From positions 1-5,385 of the forward strand of contig DATBFX010000249.1 of assembly GCA_036558305.1 (NCBI GenBank): 5,385 nucleotides of DNA, given 5' to 3'. Positions within the stretch are counted from its first letter, which is position 1; every line of letters begins with the position of its first letter. The position numbers and the translations under genes are program-made. The notes under the pieces are model-generated. The model was not told the DNA's origin. It saw nothing but the letters and a program-made list of their open reading frames with translations, and did no database searches. Below are positions 1-5,385 of the stretch, in pieces. The DNA is from DATBFX01 sp036558305. Lineage in GTDB: Bacteria; Chloroflexota; Chloroflexia; Thermomicrobiales; UBA6265.

Positions 1-138
1 GCCCAGCACTGGCTGCGCCCGACCCACCGCCGCCCCTGGCGGTGGCACCTGCCCGACCTCACCGCCCCCAGTTGGACCGCCCACTGGCGCGCCCTCCAAT
101 CGCATCGTTTCGTCTTCGGCCCCCCTGTCCGCTCTTGA
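1..138 (+). CDS. 3' end of an unidentified plus-strand gene (partial)
   Basis: Frame 1 is open from the window edge to a TGA at 136-138 and encodes the last 45 residues of a protein whose start lies outside the window. Nearly every codon ends in G or C, as expected for real genes in this DNA. The peptide is unusual in composition: five Trp (residues 4, 13, 15, 25, 29 of the fragment), five His and many Arg and Pro. It shows no membrane segment and no motif I recognise. It runs convergently towards the M13 peptidase gene, with 47 bp between the two stop codons. The fragment is too short to assign a family. The reading could also be a chance open frame in GC-rich DNA, so the call rests only on codon bias and the sensible convergent layout. 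Confidence 0.45.
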   Translation, partial: AQHWLRPTHRRPWRWHLPDLTAPSWTAHWRALQSHRFVFGPPVRS

Positions 139-148
139 ACCGCGCACC

Positions 149-171
149 GGGAGAGGGGTAGGGGGTGAGGG
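149..171 (+). other. G-quadruplex-type G-tract run in the convergent intergenic gap
   Basis: Four G tracts of 3, 4, 5 and 3 bases (149-151, 155-158, 161-165, 169-171) are separated by loops AGA, TA and TGA. This meets the canonical intramolecular G-quadruplex pattern of at least four G3+ tracts with loops of 1-7 bases. It lies between the stop of the partial plus-strand gene and the stop of the M13 gene, so it would be in the 3' untranslated RNA of the plus-strand gene. Similar GGGAGAGGGG-rich spacers are, from memory, frequent between genes in high-GC bacteria, so this may be a dispersed intergenic repeat. Folding is not proven. Confidence 0.5.
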
Positions 172-190
172 TAGTTCCTACCCGCTCACC
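164..190. terminator. Candidate bidirectional terminator hairpin
   Basis: Left arm GGTGAGGGTAG (164-174) pairs with right arm CTACCCGCTCACC (178-190) around a TTC loop, with a two-base bulge on the right side, giving about 11 base pairs. The hairpin sits between two converging genes and includes the stop codon and last codon of the M13 gene (minus-strand TGA at 188-186). Neither side has a clear run of T after the stem, so it is not a textbook intrinsic terminator. It also competes with the overlapping G-tract run at 149-171. Confidence 0.4.
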
Positions 191-2303
191 AAATCACCAC
201 CCGCTCCTCCGGCGCCAGGTACACCGGATCGCCCGGCTTGATCCCGAACGCGTCGAAGAACGCCTGCATGTTCCGCTGGGGTTGCGCCCCCCGCACCTTC
301 GCCGGTGCGTGTTCGTCCGACTTTACCAGCGTCGTCGTGTACTCGTCGCGGGACTTGTCTGCCCAAACGCCCGCCCAGGCCAGGAAGAAGCGCTGATCCT
401 GGGTGAATCCATCGATCGACCCCGGATCGCCAACCTCCTTCAACGCCGCCTGCAGGGCGTCATAGGCGATTTGGGTCCCGCCCATATCGGCGATGTTCTC
501 GCCGATCGTCAGGTTGCCGTCGACGTTGAGACCCGGCAGCACCTCGATCGCGTCGTACTGCGCCACCACCTTCGCCGTCAGGTCCTGGAAATGGCTCTTG
601 TCTTCCGGTGTCCACCAGTCCACGAGGTTGCCTTCGGCGTCGTACTGCGATCCGCTCTGGTCGAACCCATGGGTGATCTCGTGCCCGATCACCGCGCCGA
701 TCCCGCCGAAATTCGACGCGAGATCCGCCCGGTAGTCGAAGAACGGCGGCTGGAGGATAGCCGCCGGGAAAACGATCTCGTTGTTGCTCGGGTTGTAGTA
801 CGCGTTCACCGTTTGCGGCAGGATGCCCCACTCGTCCCGATCGACCGGTTTGCCGACCTGGGCCAGGACGCGCTTGTACTCGGCGATGTTCGCGCTGAGC
901 AACGTCTGGTTGTACGACTTCTCGATCGAGACGTTCTCGTAGGTCTGCCACTTGTCGGGGTAGCCGACCTTCTTCCGCAGCTTGTCGAGTTTGCCCTCCG
1001 CCGTCTTCTTCGTCTCCGGCGACATCCAACTCAGGGCCTCGATGCGCCGGCGGGTGGCATCGACCTCGCGATCGACGAGTTTCTCGATTTGCGCTTTCGC
1101 CTCGGGCGGGAAGTACTTCTCGACATAGAGCTTGCCGAGGGCAAAGCCGAGACTCGCGTTGACGGCGTTCAGCGCCTGCTCATCCAGCGATTTTTGTGCC
1201 GTGACGCCGGTCAAGGTCGTACCGGTAAACGCGAAGGCGGTATCGCTGATCTCCTCGGACAGCGAAGGCGCCGCGGACCAGAGCGCCTGCAACTTGAGGT
1301 AGTCCTTGACAGTTTTCAAATCGGTCTTCTGGACGATGCCGTCGACCGCGTTGAGATACTTCACCTCGGTCACGACGATCGTCTTCTGATCCTTGATCCC
1401 CATGAAGTCGAGAAACGCCGGCCAATCGAACGTCGGGTTCGCTTTGGTCAGGTCCGCGACCGGCGTCGGATGGTAGTAGTTGGTCGGATCGTTGAAGTCC
1501 GCTGGAGCCAACAACGGCTCGGCCAGCGCCTTTTCGAAGTCGTAGACCGCCTGCGCCGCGGCCGTGGCCCGCGCCTGGTCGTAGCCGAGGTAGCCGAGCA
1601 ACTTGGCGCTCGTTTCCTTGTACGCCTTACGGATCGCCTCGTTGTTTGCGTCGTCGACCCAGTAGTAGTCGCGGTTCGGCAATCCGAGGACCGGGCCGAG
1701 ATACCAGGCGACCATCTGCGAGCTATCGGCCAGATCCGCCTGCGGAATGACCCCGTAGAGTCCCCACAGATTCGTGGTCAAGGCCGCTTCCCGCAAGAAC
1801 GCGTACAACTCCTCCGAGTTCGTGACCGCGTCGATCCGGTCGATGTCGCCCTGGAGCGGGGCGATCCCCTGGGTGTTCCGCGTCTTGAGATCCTCAGCCT
1901 GCCGGAAGAGTTGGACCGCCTTCCATTCGTCGGAGCCGACCGGCACCGCGGACGAATTGGAAAGCCCCTTCAGCAGACCGACGGTCTGATCGACCACCTT
2001 GTCGTTGACGACGTCGAAACTGCCGTAGCTCCCTTCGTCGGCCGGGATCTCGGTCCGGTCCTGCCAGCCGCCGGTGGCGAAGCGGTAAAAGTCCTCCCCC
2101 GGATCGGTCGACCGATCCAGATACGTGACGTCGATCCCGTGGTGCGCCGCACCCTCTTCGGCCGCCGGCGACGCCATCGGCGAGGCGACCGGCGACGCGA
2201 CCGGCGTCGCCTCCTGCGCCAGCACCGGCGCCAGCGACGACAGCGCGATCAACGCCATCGCCAGCACCGTCGACAACGACCATCGCCTGTGCCACGGCCT
2301 CAT
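186..2303 (-). CDS. Secreted M13 family zinc metallopeptidase (neprilysin/PepO-like endopeptidase)
   Basis: The 705-residue protein is predicted to be an exported zinc endopeptidase that cleaves peptides outside the membrane. It starts with a signal peptide: basic residues 1-7, a hydrophobic core to about 24, and a likely signal peptidase I site after VLA (residue 29). A VASP-type linker (32-48) follows. The M13 N-terminal domain begins near residue 57, with the DFYRFATGGW block at 71-80 (family usually NGxW; here Thr replaces Asn). The catalytic domain has NAYY (500-503), the zinc site HEITH (541-545) and GENIAD (601-606). Glu602 would be the third zinc ligand. His665 and Arg671 match the substrate-binding pair of neprilysin, and the end, VVIW, resembles the family's xVW terminus. 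There is no cysteine, unlike the disulfide-rich animal enzymes. Length is normal and the frame intact. I chose the ATG at 2303-2301 because the signal peptide follows it and a GGAGGGAGG sequence lies 8 bases upstream. The open frame continues upstream, but that part is not credible. The specific substrate is unknown. Confidence 0.96.
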   Translation of the reverse strand: MRPWHRRWSLSTVLAMALIALSSLAPVLAQEATPVASPVASPMASPAAEEGAAHHGIDVTYLDRSTDPGEDFYRFATGGWQDRTEIPADEGSYGSFDVVNDKVVDQTVGLLKGLSNSSAVPVGSDEWKAVQLFRQAEDLKTRNTQGIAPLQGDIDRIDAVTNSEELYAFLREAALTTNLWGLYGVIPQADLADSSQMVAWYLGPVLGLPNRDYYWVDDANNEAIRKAYKETSAKLLGYLGYDQARATAAAQAVYDFEKALAEPLLAPADFNDPTNYYHPTPVADLTKANPTFDWPAFLDFMGIKDQKTIVVTEVKYLNAVDGIVQKTDLKTVKDYLKLQALWSAAPSLSEEISDTAFAFTGTTLTGVTAQKSLDEQALNAVNASLGFALGKLYVEKYFPPEAKAQIEKLVDREVDATRRRIEALSWMSPETKKTAEGKLDKLRKKVGYPDKWQTYENVSIEKSYNQTLLSANIAEYKRVLAQVGKPVDRDEWGILPQTVNAYYNPSNNEIVFPAAILQPPFFDYRADLASNFGGIGAVIGHEITHGFDQSGSQYDAEGNLVDWWTPEDKSHFQDLTAKVVAQYDAIEVLPGLNVDGNLTIGENIADMGGTQIAYDALQAALKEVGDPGSIDGFTQDQRFFLAWAGVWADKSRDEYTTTLVKSDEHAPAKVRGAQPQRNMQAFFDAFGIKPGDPVYLAPEERVVIW

Positions 2304-2311
2304 CGCCTCGT

Positions 2312-2320
2312 CCTCCCTCC
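2312..2320 (-). promoter_or_regulatory. Ribosome binding site of the M13 peptidase gene
   Basis: On the minus strand GGAGGGAGG lies 8 bases before the ATG at 2303. This strong purine-rich site fixes the start and excludes the 97-codon upstream extension of the open frame. Confidence 0.8.
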
Positions 2321-2344
2321 GACGATCCACCCTGATCGAACACC

Positions 2345-2387
2345 GCGCGGCACGCTCCGGCACCGCGCTACCCGAGAAGCGGGTAGC
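2345..2387 (-). other. Hairpins in the leader of the peptidase gene / tail of the glycosyltransferase gene
   Basis: A perfect 8-bp stem, GCTACCCG (2367-2374) with CGGGTAGC (2380-2387), closes a 5-base loop. A second stem, GCGCGG (2345-2350) with CCGCGC (2363-2368), shares two bases with it, so the two cannot both be fully formed. The region lies between the glycosyltransferase stop (2445-2443) and the peptidase start. It could end glycosyltransferase transcription or form a structured 5' leader for the peptidase. No T run follows on the minus strand, so the terminator reading is uncertain. Confidence 0.4.
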
Positions 2388-2389
2388 AT

Positions 2390-2401
2390 AACATCGATGT
2401 T
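2390..2401. promoter_or_regulatory. 12-bp perfect palindrome, possible operator
   Basis: AACATCGATGTT is its own reverse complement over all 12 bases and stands in a short AT-richer stretch in otherwise GC-rich DNA. It is about 87 bp upstream of the peptidase start and partly overlaps a weak TATGCT -10-like hexamer (minus strand 2390-2385). A site for a dimeric regulator is possible; no regulator is identified. Confidence 0.3.
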
Positions 2402-2442
2402 TCTTTATGCACGTCGGAACATGCGACCGCGGATCGCCACCG

Positions 2443-4089
2443 CTACTCGTTCGCCCGATAGATCCCCAGCCCGTCGACGGTCGCTTCCAGGTGGTACCGC
2501 GTCGCCACCGCCGCCCAGAAGGCCCGGCCGCCGTCCGCAAACGGCGCCCCGCGACCGGTGTCGACGATGTAGAGCGGCCGCGTCGGCGCCTCAACCATCG
2601 CGATCAGGTCGGCCTCGGCGTGGGGAACGGCCGCCAGTTCCTGGGGATACAAGTAGCGGTAGGGCGACGGCCGGTTCGCCAGGTAGGAGATCGCCGGTTG
2701 GCTGAACGCGACGTAGACCGGCGCCTCCGCCGGCGAGTGGGTGTTGAGGTAGGTCGCCACCCCCGCCGCCGCCACGACTTCTTCGCGGTGATAGAGCCAG
2801 GTGCTGATGCGATTCGGGCCGCCGATCGCGCCGACCCAGTATTGGCCGATCAGCAACGCGACGATCGCCAGCGTGACCATCCGCCACCGGGTGCGCCCAA
2901 GCAGACCGCTGAGGTCGCCGAGCGCCGCCACCAGCCAGATCGCCAGCGGCGCCGCGATCTGGATCAAATAGTGGTACCACCAGTCGCCGCCCATGGCGAT
3001 CCCGGCGAGGCAACCGAGCAACCACAACCGCAGCAACAGACCGCCCTGTTCCTCATCCGAGCGTGCCATCGAACGCCCGAAGAACAGCGGTTCGGCGACC
3101 ACGCCCGCCACCCGCGGCGCCGGCCACGACACCGGCGCGGGACGCCAGGCCAACCCCGCCGCCCACCTCGCTCCGATCACCACCCCAACCGCTGCCAGCA
3201 ACGCCCGGCAGTGGCGCACCAAGCGGACCATGCGCTCCCAATGGTGCGCCCTCGTCACCGTCGCGCTGCTCTGGTATTCGAGGCGATAGGTGAACGAGGC
3301 ATAGACGAAGTCGTGCCAACCCACCAACCACCCGTGGATCAGCGCCGGCGCCATCCCGAGGACGAACCCGCCACCGATCCAAGCCCACCGCCCGAGCACC
3401 TGCCGCCAGGAGGCGTCACCGAGGAGCCAGACGAACCCGATCGCGACCGGCAGCATCACCACGCCGGACGGTTTCAACAGCGTCGCCACCGCCGCCAGGA
3501 CCCCGACCGCGAGCAGCGTCCCGCGGCCTCCCTCCCGCCGCATCCACCGCCACAGCAGCCAGACCACCGCCGCCGAGGGCAGCGCCATGAAGACCTCGGC
3601 ATTCGCCGTGTAGCCTTCGAGATACGGCGACCCGTTGATCAGCGTGAACACCAGCGCCGCCGCGATTCCGGCCCGCCGCCCGAGCCAGTCGCGCGCGAAC
3701 AACCAGACGAACAGCGTCGTCGCCAGTCCGACGAACCACGCCCCGAGGTGGATCGCCTCGACGCTCGTCCCCAGCGTGCGAAAGATCAAGCCATAGGCGA
3801 GGAAGATCCCCTGCGGGCGGCTGATCCAGAGGTCGTCGTAGAGGTGGCCGCGCCCGTCGAGCCAGCGCCGCGCGACGTAGGCGTAGCCGCCCTCGTCCGC
3901 GTTCAGCGGCACGCCGATGAACGGCCAGCGCAGCCCGAAGCTGACCACCACGACGAGCACAGACCAGCCGACCGCCGCGCCCCACGCCTTGCCCCGTTCG
4001 ATCGCCGCCCTCCTCTTTCGCCGCCGACGAACGCGTCCGGCCATGGCCTGGCGGTCTCGACGCTCGGTCATCTCGGCGGCAGTGTGCAC
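2443..4089 (-). CDS. Polytopic membrane glycosyltransferase, GT-C fold (GT39/ArnT/PMT-like)
   Basis: The 548-residue integral membrane protein probably transfers a sugar from a lipid-linked donor to an acceptor on the outer face of the membrane. An Arg/Lys-rich cytoplasmic N-terminus (about 8-34) precedes the first membrane helix (about 38-58). The first outer loop carries NADEGGYAY, where Asp65-Glu66 fits the acidic catalytic pair of PMT/ArnT-type enzymes. The following RPQG (91-94) is also typical of the family. Roughly ten further hydrophobic segments follow to about residue 420, including the LLKPSG turn (205-209) and the HYLIQIAAPLA segment (373-383), which resembles the HYxLxxxP motif of this superfamily. 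Residues about 425-548 form a soluble tail. I chose GTG at 4089-4087 because GGAGG lies 8 bases upstream. The longer ATG start at 4143 has no binding site and its codons lose the G/C-ending bias; ATG at 4071 or 4044 are shorter options. Donor and acceptor cannot be told from sequence. Confidence 0.88.
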   Translation of the reverse strand: MHTAAEMTERRDRQAMAGRVRRRRKRRAAIERGKAWGAAVGWSVLVVVVSFGLRWPFIGVPLNADEGGYAYVARRWLDGRGHLYDDLWISRPQGIFLAYGLIFRTLGTSVEAIHLGAWFVGLATTLFVWLFARDWLGRRAGIAAALVFTLINGSPYLEGYTANAEVFMALPSAAVVWLLWRWMRREGGRGTLLAVGVLAAVATLLKPSGVVMLPVAIGFVWLLGDASWRQVLGRWAWIGGGFVLGMAPALIHGWLVGWHDFVYASFTYRLEYQSSATVTRAHHWERMVRLVRHCRALLAAVGVVIGARWAAGLAWRPAPVSWPAPRVAGVVAEPLFFGRSMARSDEEQGGLLLRLWLLGCLAGIAMGGDWWYHYLIQIAAPLAIWLVAALGDLSGLLGRTRWRMVTLAIVALLIGQYWVGAIGGPNRISTWLYHREEVVAAAGVATYLNTHSPAEAPVYVAFSQPAISYLANRPSPYRYLYPQELAAVPHAEADLIAMVEAPTRPLYIVDTGRGAPFADGGRAFWAAVATRYHLEATVDGLGIYRANE

Positions 4090-4097
4090 GGACCGTG

Positions 4098-4102
4098 CCT
4101 CC
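4098..4102 (-). promoter_or_regulatory. Ribosome binding site supporting a GTG start of the glycosyltransferase
   Basis: On the minus strand GGAGG is followed by an 8-base spacer (CACGGTCC) and then GTG at 4089. It is the only good Shine-Dalgarno match near the candidate starts at 4143, 4089, 4071 and 4044. Confidence 0.6.
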
Positions 4103-4171
4103 AAAATCGACCGGTGCCGTGCGCAGCGTGATTGAGAGTACATTGCTGGGAAGGACCAGACGACTCGGCTC

Positions 4172-4200
4172 AGTATACGTGGCAGCGGCGATCTTACTAA
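4172..4200 (-). promoter_or_regulatory. Possible sigma-70-type promoter for the glycosyltransferase gene
   Basis: On the minus strand TATACT (4177-4172) matches five of six bases of the -10 consensus. Exactly 17 bases upstream is TTAGTA (4200-4195), a weak -35 match (three of six). Transcription would start near 4165, leaving a leader of about 75 bases before the GTG. An alternative pair lies slightly upstream: TTGACT (4222-4217, five of six) with TAGTAA (4199-4194, three of six), also 17 bases apart. This 141-bp gap is clearly AT-richer than its surroundings, which fits a promoter. It argues that the gene is not simply co-transcribed with the anti-sigma gene. Confidence 0.35.
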
Positions 4201-4230
4201 TGCATGACGACATATGAGTCAAGCCGTCAC

Positions 4231-5250
4231 TTATGAACTTCCTTCGCTCGCGGGCGGCAACAACCTGACGGCGGCGATCCCAAGATTGGGAAGGGCGCCG
4301 GCGGCGGCGGGCAATTCCCCCTGGAGGAGGATCGGCGAAGTCGGTGCGAGGCTCCCCCCTTTCGGTTCCTCGGTCACGGCAACCACGTTGTAGGTCGGAG
4401 CGTTCGGATCGACCGGTGCCGCCCCCTCGCCGTGATTGTCGACGGTGAAGGTCGGTCCCGGCACCGGTGCATCGCTGCCGCGAATCAGCCACGATTGGTA
4501 GACCTTGCCCGGCGGCAAGGCCGGCATGTTGGACACCACCAGCGCGCCGGTTTTGTCGCTGAGGGAGAAGAGGAGCGTTCCCGACTGTCCCGTCTGATTG
4601 CCCGCACCCGGCGCCAGGTGCCAGGCGCTCGCATTCGCCTGGCCGCGCAACTCGGCGATCTCCTGGTCCTTGTCGTCGATCGTCCCCATCAGCGCCAGCG
4701 CCCAAACGATGGCCCCGACCGCGACGATCGCCAGCACCGCCGCCGCCAGCCAACCCCGGTTCACCCGCCCCATCGCCTCCCAGAGCGAGACCGGCTCCCG
4801 CCGCGGCCCGGCCGTGGTCCCGCCCCGGATCCGTCCCCGCGGTCGCGGCGGCGGAAACGCGACCGGCGCCTGCGGCGCGACCGGGGGTTCCCGCCGAGCC
4901 GGCACCGCCGCGGCCGCAACCGCCGGTCGCGTTTCCGCCCGTGCGGCCCCCACGATGCGGTCGCGCAACTCCGGCGACGGCAGCGGCAGCGCGGCGGCGT
5001 CTGCCTCCGAGTCCGCTTCGAGGTCCAACTCCAGCAATCGCGGCAGCAACGCCACAACCGGCGTCAACTGCGCCACCTCCTGCCGGCACGAGGCACAGGT
5101 CGCGAGGTGCTCCTCAAACGCCGCCCGTTCGTCCTCCGGCAACGCGTCGAGCAGGTAGGCGCCGACCGCATCGTGCGGCGGCCCCTCCTGCCCTCCCGCC
5201 CCGGCATCCGCGGGCCGATTAACCTGGTCCGAATCCCGACCTTCCGTCAC
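4231..5250 (-). CDS. RskA-type membrane anti-sigma factor with N-terminal zinc-binding domain
   Basis: The 339-residue protein is predicted to hold an ECF sigma factor inactive at the membrane. Numbering from the GTG, the N-terminal domain (about 25-75) contains His26 and the zinc motif H48-LAT-C52-AS-C55, preceded by YLLDALPEDERAAFEEH, the usual pattern of zinc-binding anti-sigma domains. A Pro/Ala/Arg-rich linker (about 107-155) leads to one membrane helix (about 167-188). The outer part (about 194-332) matches the RskA domain: WHLAPG, TLLFSLSDKTGALVVSNMP, LPPGKVYQSWLI and a C-terminal VVAVTEEPKGGS block. Such proteins are typically released by stepwise proteolysis when the outer domain senses stress. 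Two starts are possible: TTG at 5253 and GTG at 5250. GAGGA (5261-5257) is 3 bases from the TTG but 6 from the GTG, so I prefer the GTG. The partner sigma gene is usually immediately upstream, which would be beyond the right edge; it is not seen here. Confidence 0.93.
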   Translation of the reverse strand: MTEGRDSDQVNRPADAGAGGQEGPPHDAVGAYLLDALPEDERAAFEEHLATCASCRQEVAQLTPVVALLPRLLELDLEADSEADAAALPLPSPELRDRIVGAARAETRPAVAAAAVPARREPPVAPQAPVAFPPPRPRGRIRGGTTAGPRREPVSLWEAMGRVNRGWLAAAVLAIVAVGAIVWALALMGTIDDKDQEIAELRGQANASAWHLAPGAGNQTGQSGTLLFSLSDKTGALVVSNMPALPPGKVYQSWLIRGSDAPVPGPTFTVDNHGEGAAPVDPNAPTYNVVAVTEEPKGGSLAPTSPILLQGELPAAAGALPNLGIAAVRLLPPASEGSS

Positions 5251-5256
5251 CAACCG

Positions 5257-5261
5257 TCCTC
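5257..5261 (-). promoter_or_regulatory. Ribosome binding site of the anti-sigma gene
   Basis: Minus-strand GAGGA lies 6 bases before GTG (5250) and only 3 bases before TTG (5253). The spacing favours the GTG start. Confidence 0.5.
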
Positions 5262-5266
5262 GTCAT

Positions 5267-5308
5267 CGTCAGTGGCAAGTAGCTAGTTACAAGTGGCAAA
5301 TGACGAGC
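5267..5308 (-). repeat. Degenerate heptad array, inverted relative to the array at 5337-5385
   Basis: Read on the minus strand in steps of seven from 5308, the units are GCTCGTC, ATTTGCC, ACTTGTA, ACTAGCT, ACTTGCC and ACTGACG. Most are variants of ACTTGCC or ACTCGTC, the units of the plus-strand array to the right, and the seven-base phase is kept throughout. The block ends 17 bp upstream of the anti-sigma start. It looks like a decayed inverted copy of the right-hand array. Confidence 0.6.
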
Positions 5309-5336
5309 TTCGAGCTTGGGCGGCGCGTTCCTCGGT

Positions 5337-5385
5337 ACTTGTCACTTGCCACTTGCCACTTGCCACTTGCCACTCGTCACTCGTC
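5337..5385 (+). repeat. Heptanucleotide tandem repeat array (7 units, reaching the window edge)
   Basis: Seven contiguous 7-bp units fill 49 bp: ACTTGTC once (5337-5343), ACTTGCC four times (5344-5371), then ACTCGTC twice (5372-5385). The array reaches the last base, so its full length is unknown. It lies upstream of the anti-sigma gene in DNA with no open frame resembling a gene. The ordering of variants (identical core, shared variant at one end) is typical of arrays that grow and shrink by slippage. Similar heptad arrays are known as STRR elements in cyanobacteria; relation to these is not implied. Confidence 0.9.

Noticed and set aside
2032..2240. Tandem DNA repeat within the peptidase gene
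   Set aside because: The near-repeats of GGCGACGCGACC-like sequence encode the VASP linker, so the repetition is explained at the protein level rather than as an independent element.
2304..2594. 97-codon upstream extension of the peptidase frame
   Set aside because: It overlaps the glycosyltransferase 3' end, is Arg/Ser-rich without motif, and would bury the signal peptide. The ATG at 2303 has a strong ribosome binding site.
165..2705. 846-codon open frame on the plus strand across the peptidase gene
   Set aside because: It is the antisense shadow of the M13 gene, runs past its start into the glycosyltransferase 3' end, and encodes an Arg/Val/Leu-rich product with no domain. Long antisense frames are expected at this GC content.
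2407..4131. 574-codon open frame on the plus strand across the glycosyltransferase gene
   Set aside because: The product is an Arg/Pro/Gln-rich low-complexity sequence typical of antisense reading of a hydrophobic membrane protein. The minus-strand frame has clear family motifs.
4205..4229. Terminator hairpin after the anti-sigma gene (TGACG pairing with CGTCA on the minus strand)
   Set aside because: The stem is only 5 bp with a 15-base loop and no following T run, too weak to support a terminator.
3416..5089. 557-codon minus-strand frame bridging the anti-sigma and glycosyltransferase genes
   Set aside because: It is an out-of-frame reading of both genes, Gly/Arg/Ala-rich, and crosses the AT-richer promoter-like gap where codon bias collapses.
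4432..5286. 284-codon plus-strand frame opposite the anti-sigma gene
   Set aside because: It is an Arg/Pro-rich antisense shadow; the minus frame has the zinc motif, membrane helix and RskA domain.
5337..5385. CRISPR array
   Set aside because: The units are contiguous heptamers without spacers; CRISPR repeats are longer and separated by unique spacers. No cas gene is present.

Overview
The window is very GC-rich, with a strong G/C preference at third codon positions. It looks like chromosomal DNA from a high-GC bacterium, most likely the Thermomicrobia/Sphaerobacter side of the Chloroflexota. The main clue is the secreted peptidase: directly after its signal peptide it has a degenerate A-T/S-P-V linker (residues 32-48, repeating VASP). 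From memory, that linker is common in exported proteins of this group. The taxonomic call is an inference from this linker and from composition; no rRNA or marker gene is present.

Layout, left to right: (1) positions 1-138 are probably the 3' end of a plus-strand gene that I cannot identify. (2) A 47-bp convergent gap holds a G-rich run with a canonical four-tract G-quadruplex pattern, overlapping a hairpin that could terminate both converging genes. (3) 186-2303, minus strand, is an exported M13 (neprilysin-like) zinc metallopeptidase with all catalytic motifs intact. (4) A 139-bp leader region carries hairpins and a 12-bp perfect palindrome. (5) 2443-4089, minus strand, is a polytopic membrane glycosyltransferase of the GT-C fold (GT39/ArnT/PMT-like). 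(6) A 141-bp gap is locally AT-richer and has promoter-like hexamers. (7) 4231-5250, minus strand, is an RskA-type anti-sigma factor with an N-terminal zinc-binding domain, one transmembrane helix and an extracytoplasmic RskA domain. (8) 5254-5385 is non-coding and contains a seven-unit heptanucleotide tandem array at the window edge, facing a degenerate inverted copy of the same heptad.

All three complete genes are on the minus strand, in the order anti-sigma, glycosyltransferase, peptidase. Gaps of about 140 bp, each with its own leader or ribosome binding site, suggest separate transcription units rather than one tight operon. All three products act at or outside the cytoplasmic membrane. 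Envelope-stress control through the anti-sigma factor and its (unseen) ECF sigma partner is possible but not demonstrated. The protein-coding content is ordinary for such a genome; the more unusual material is in the intergenic DNA.
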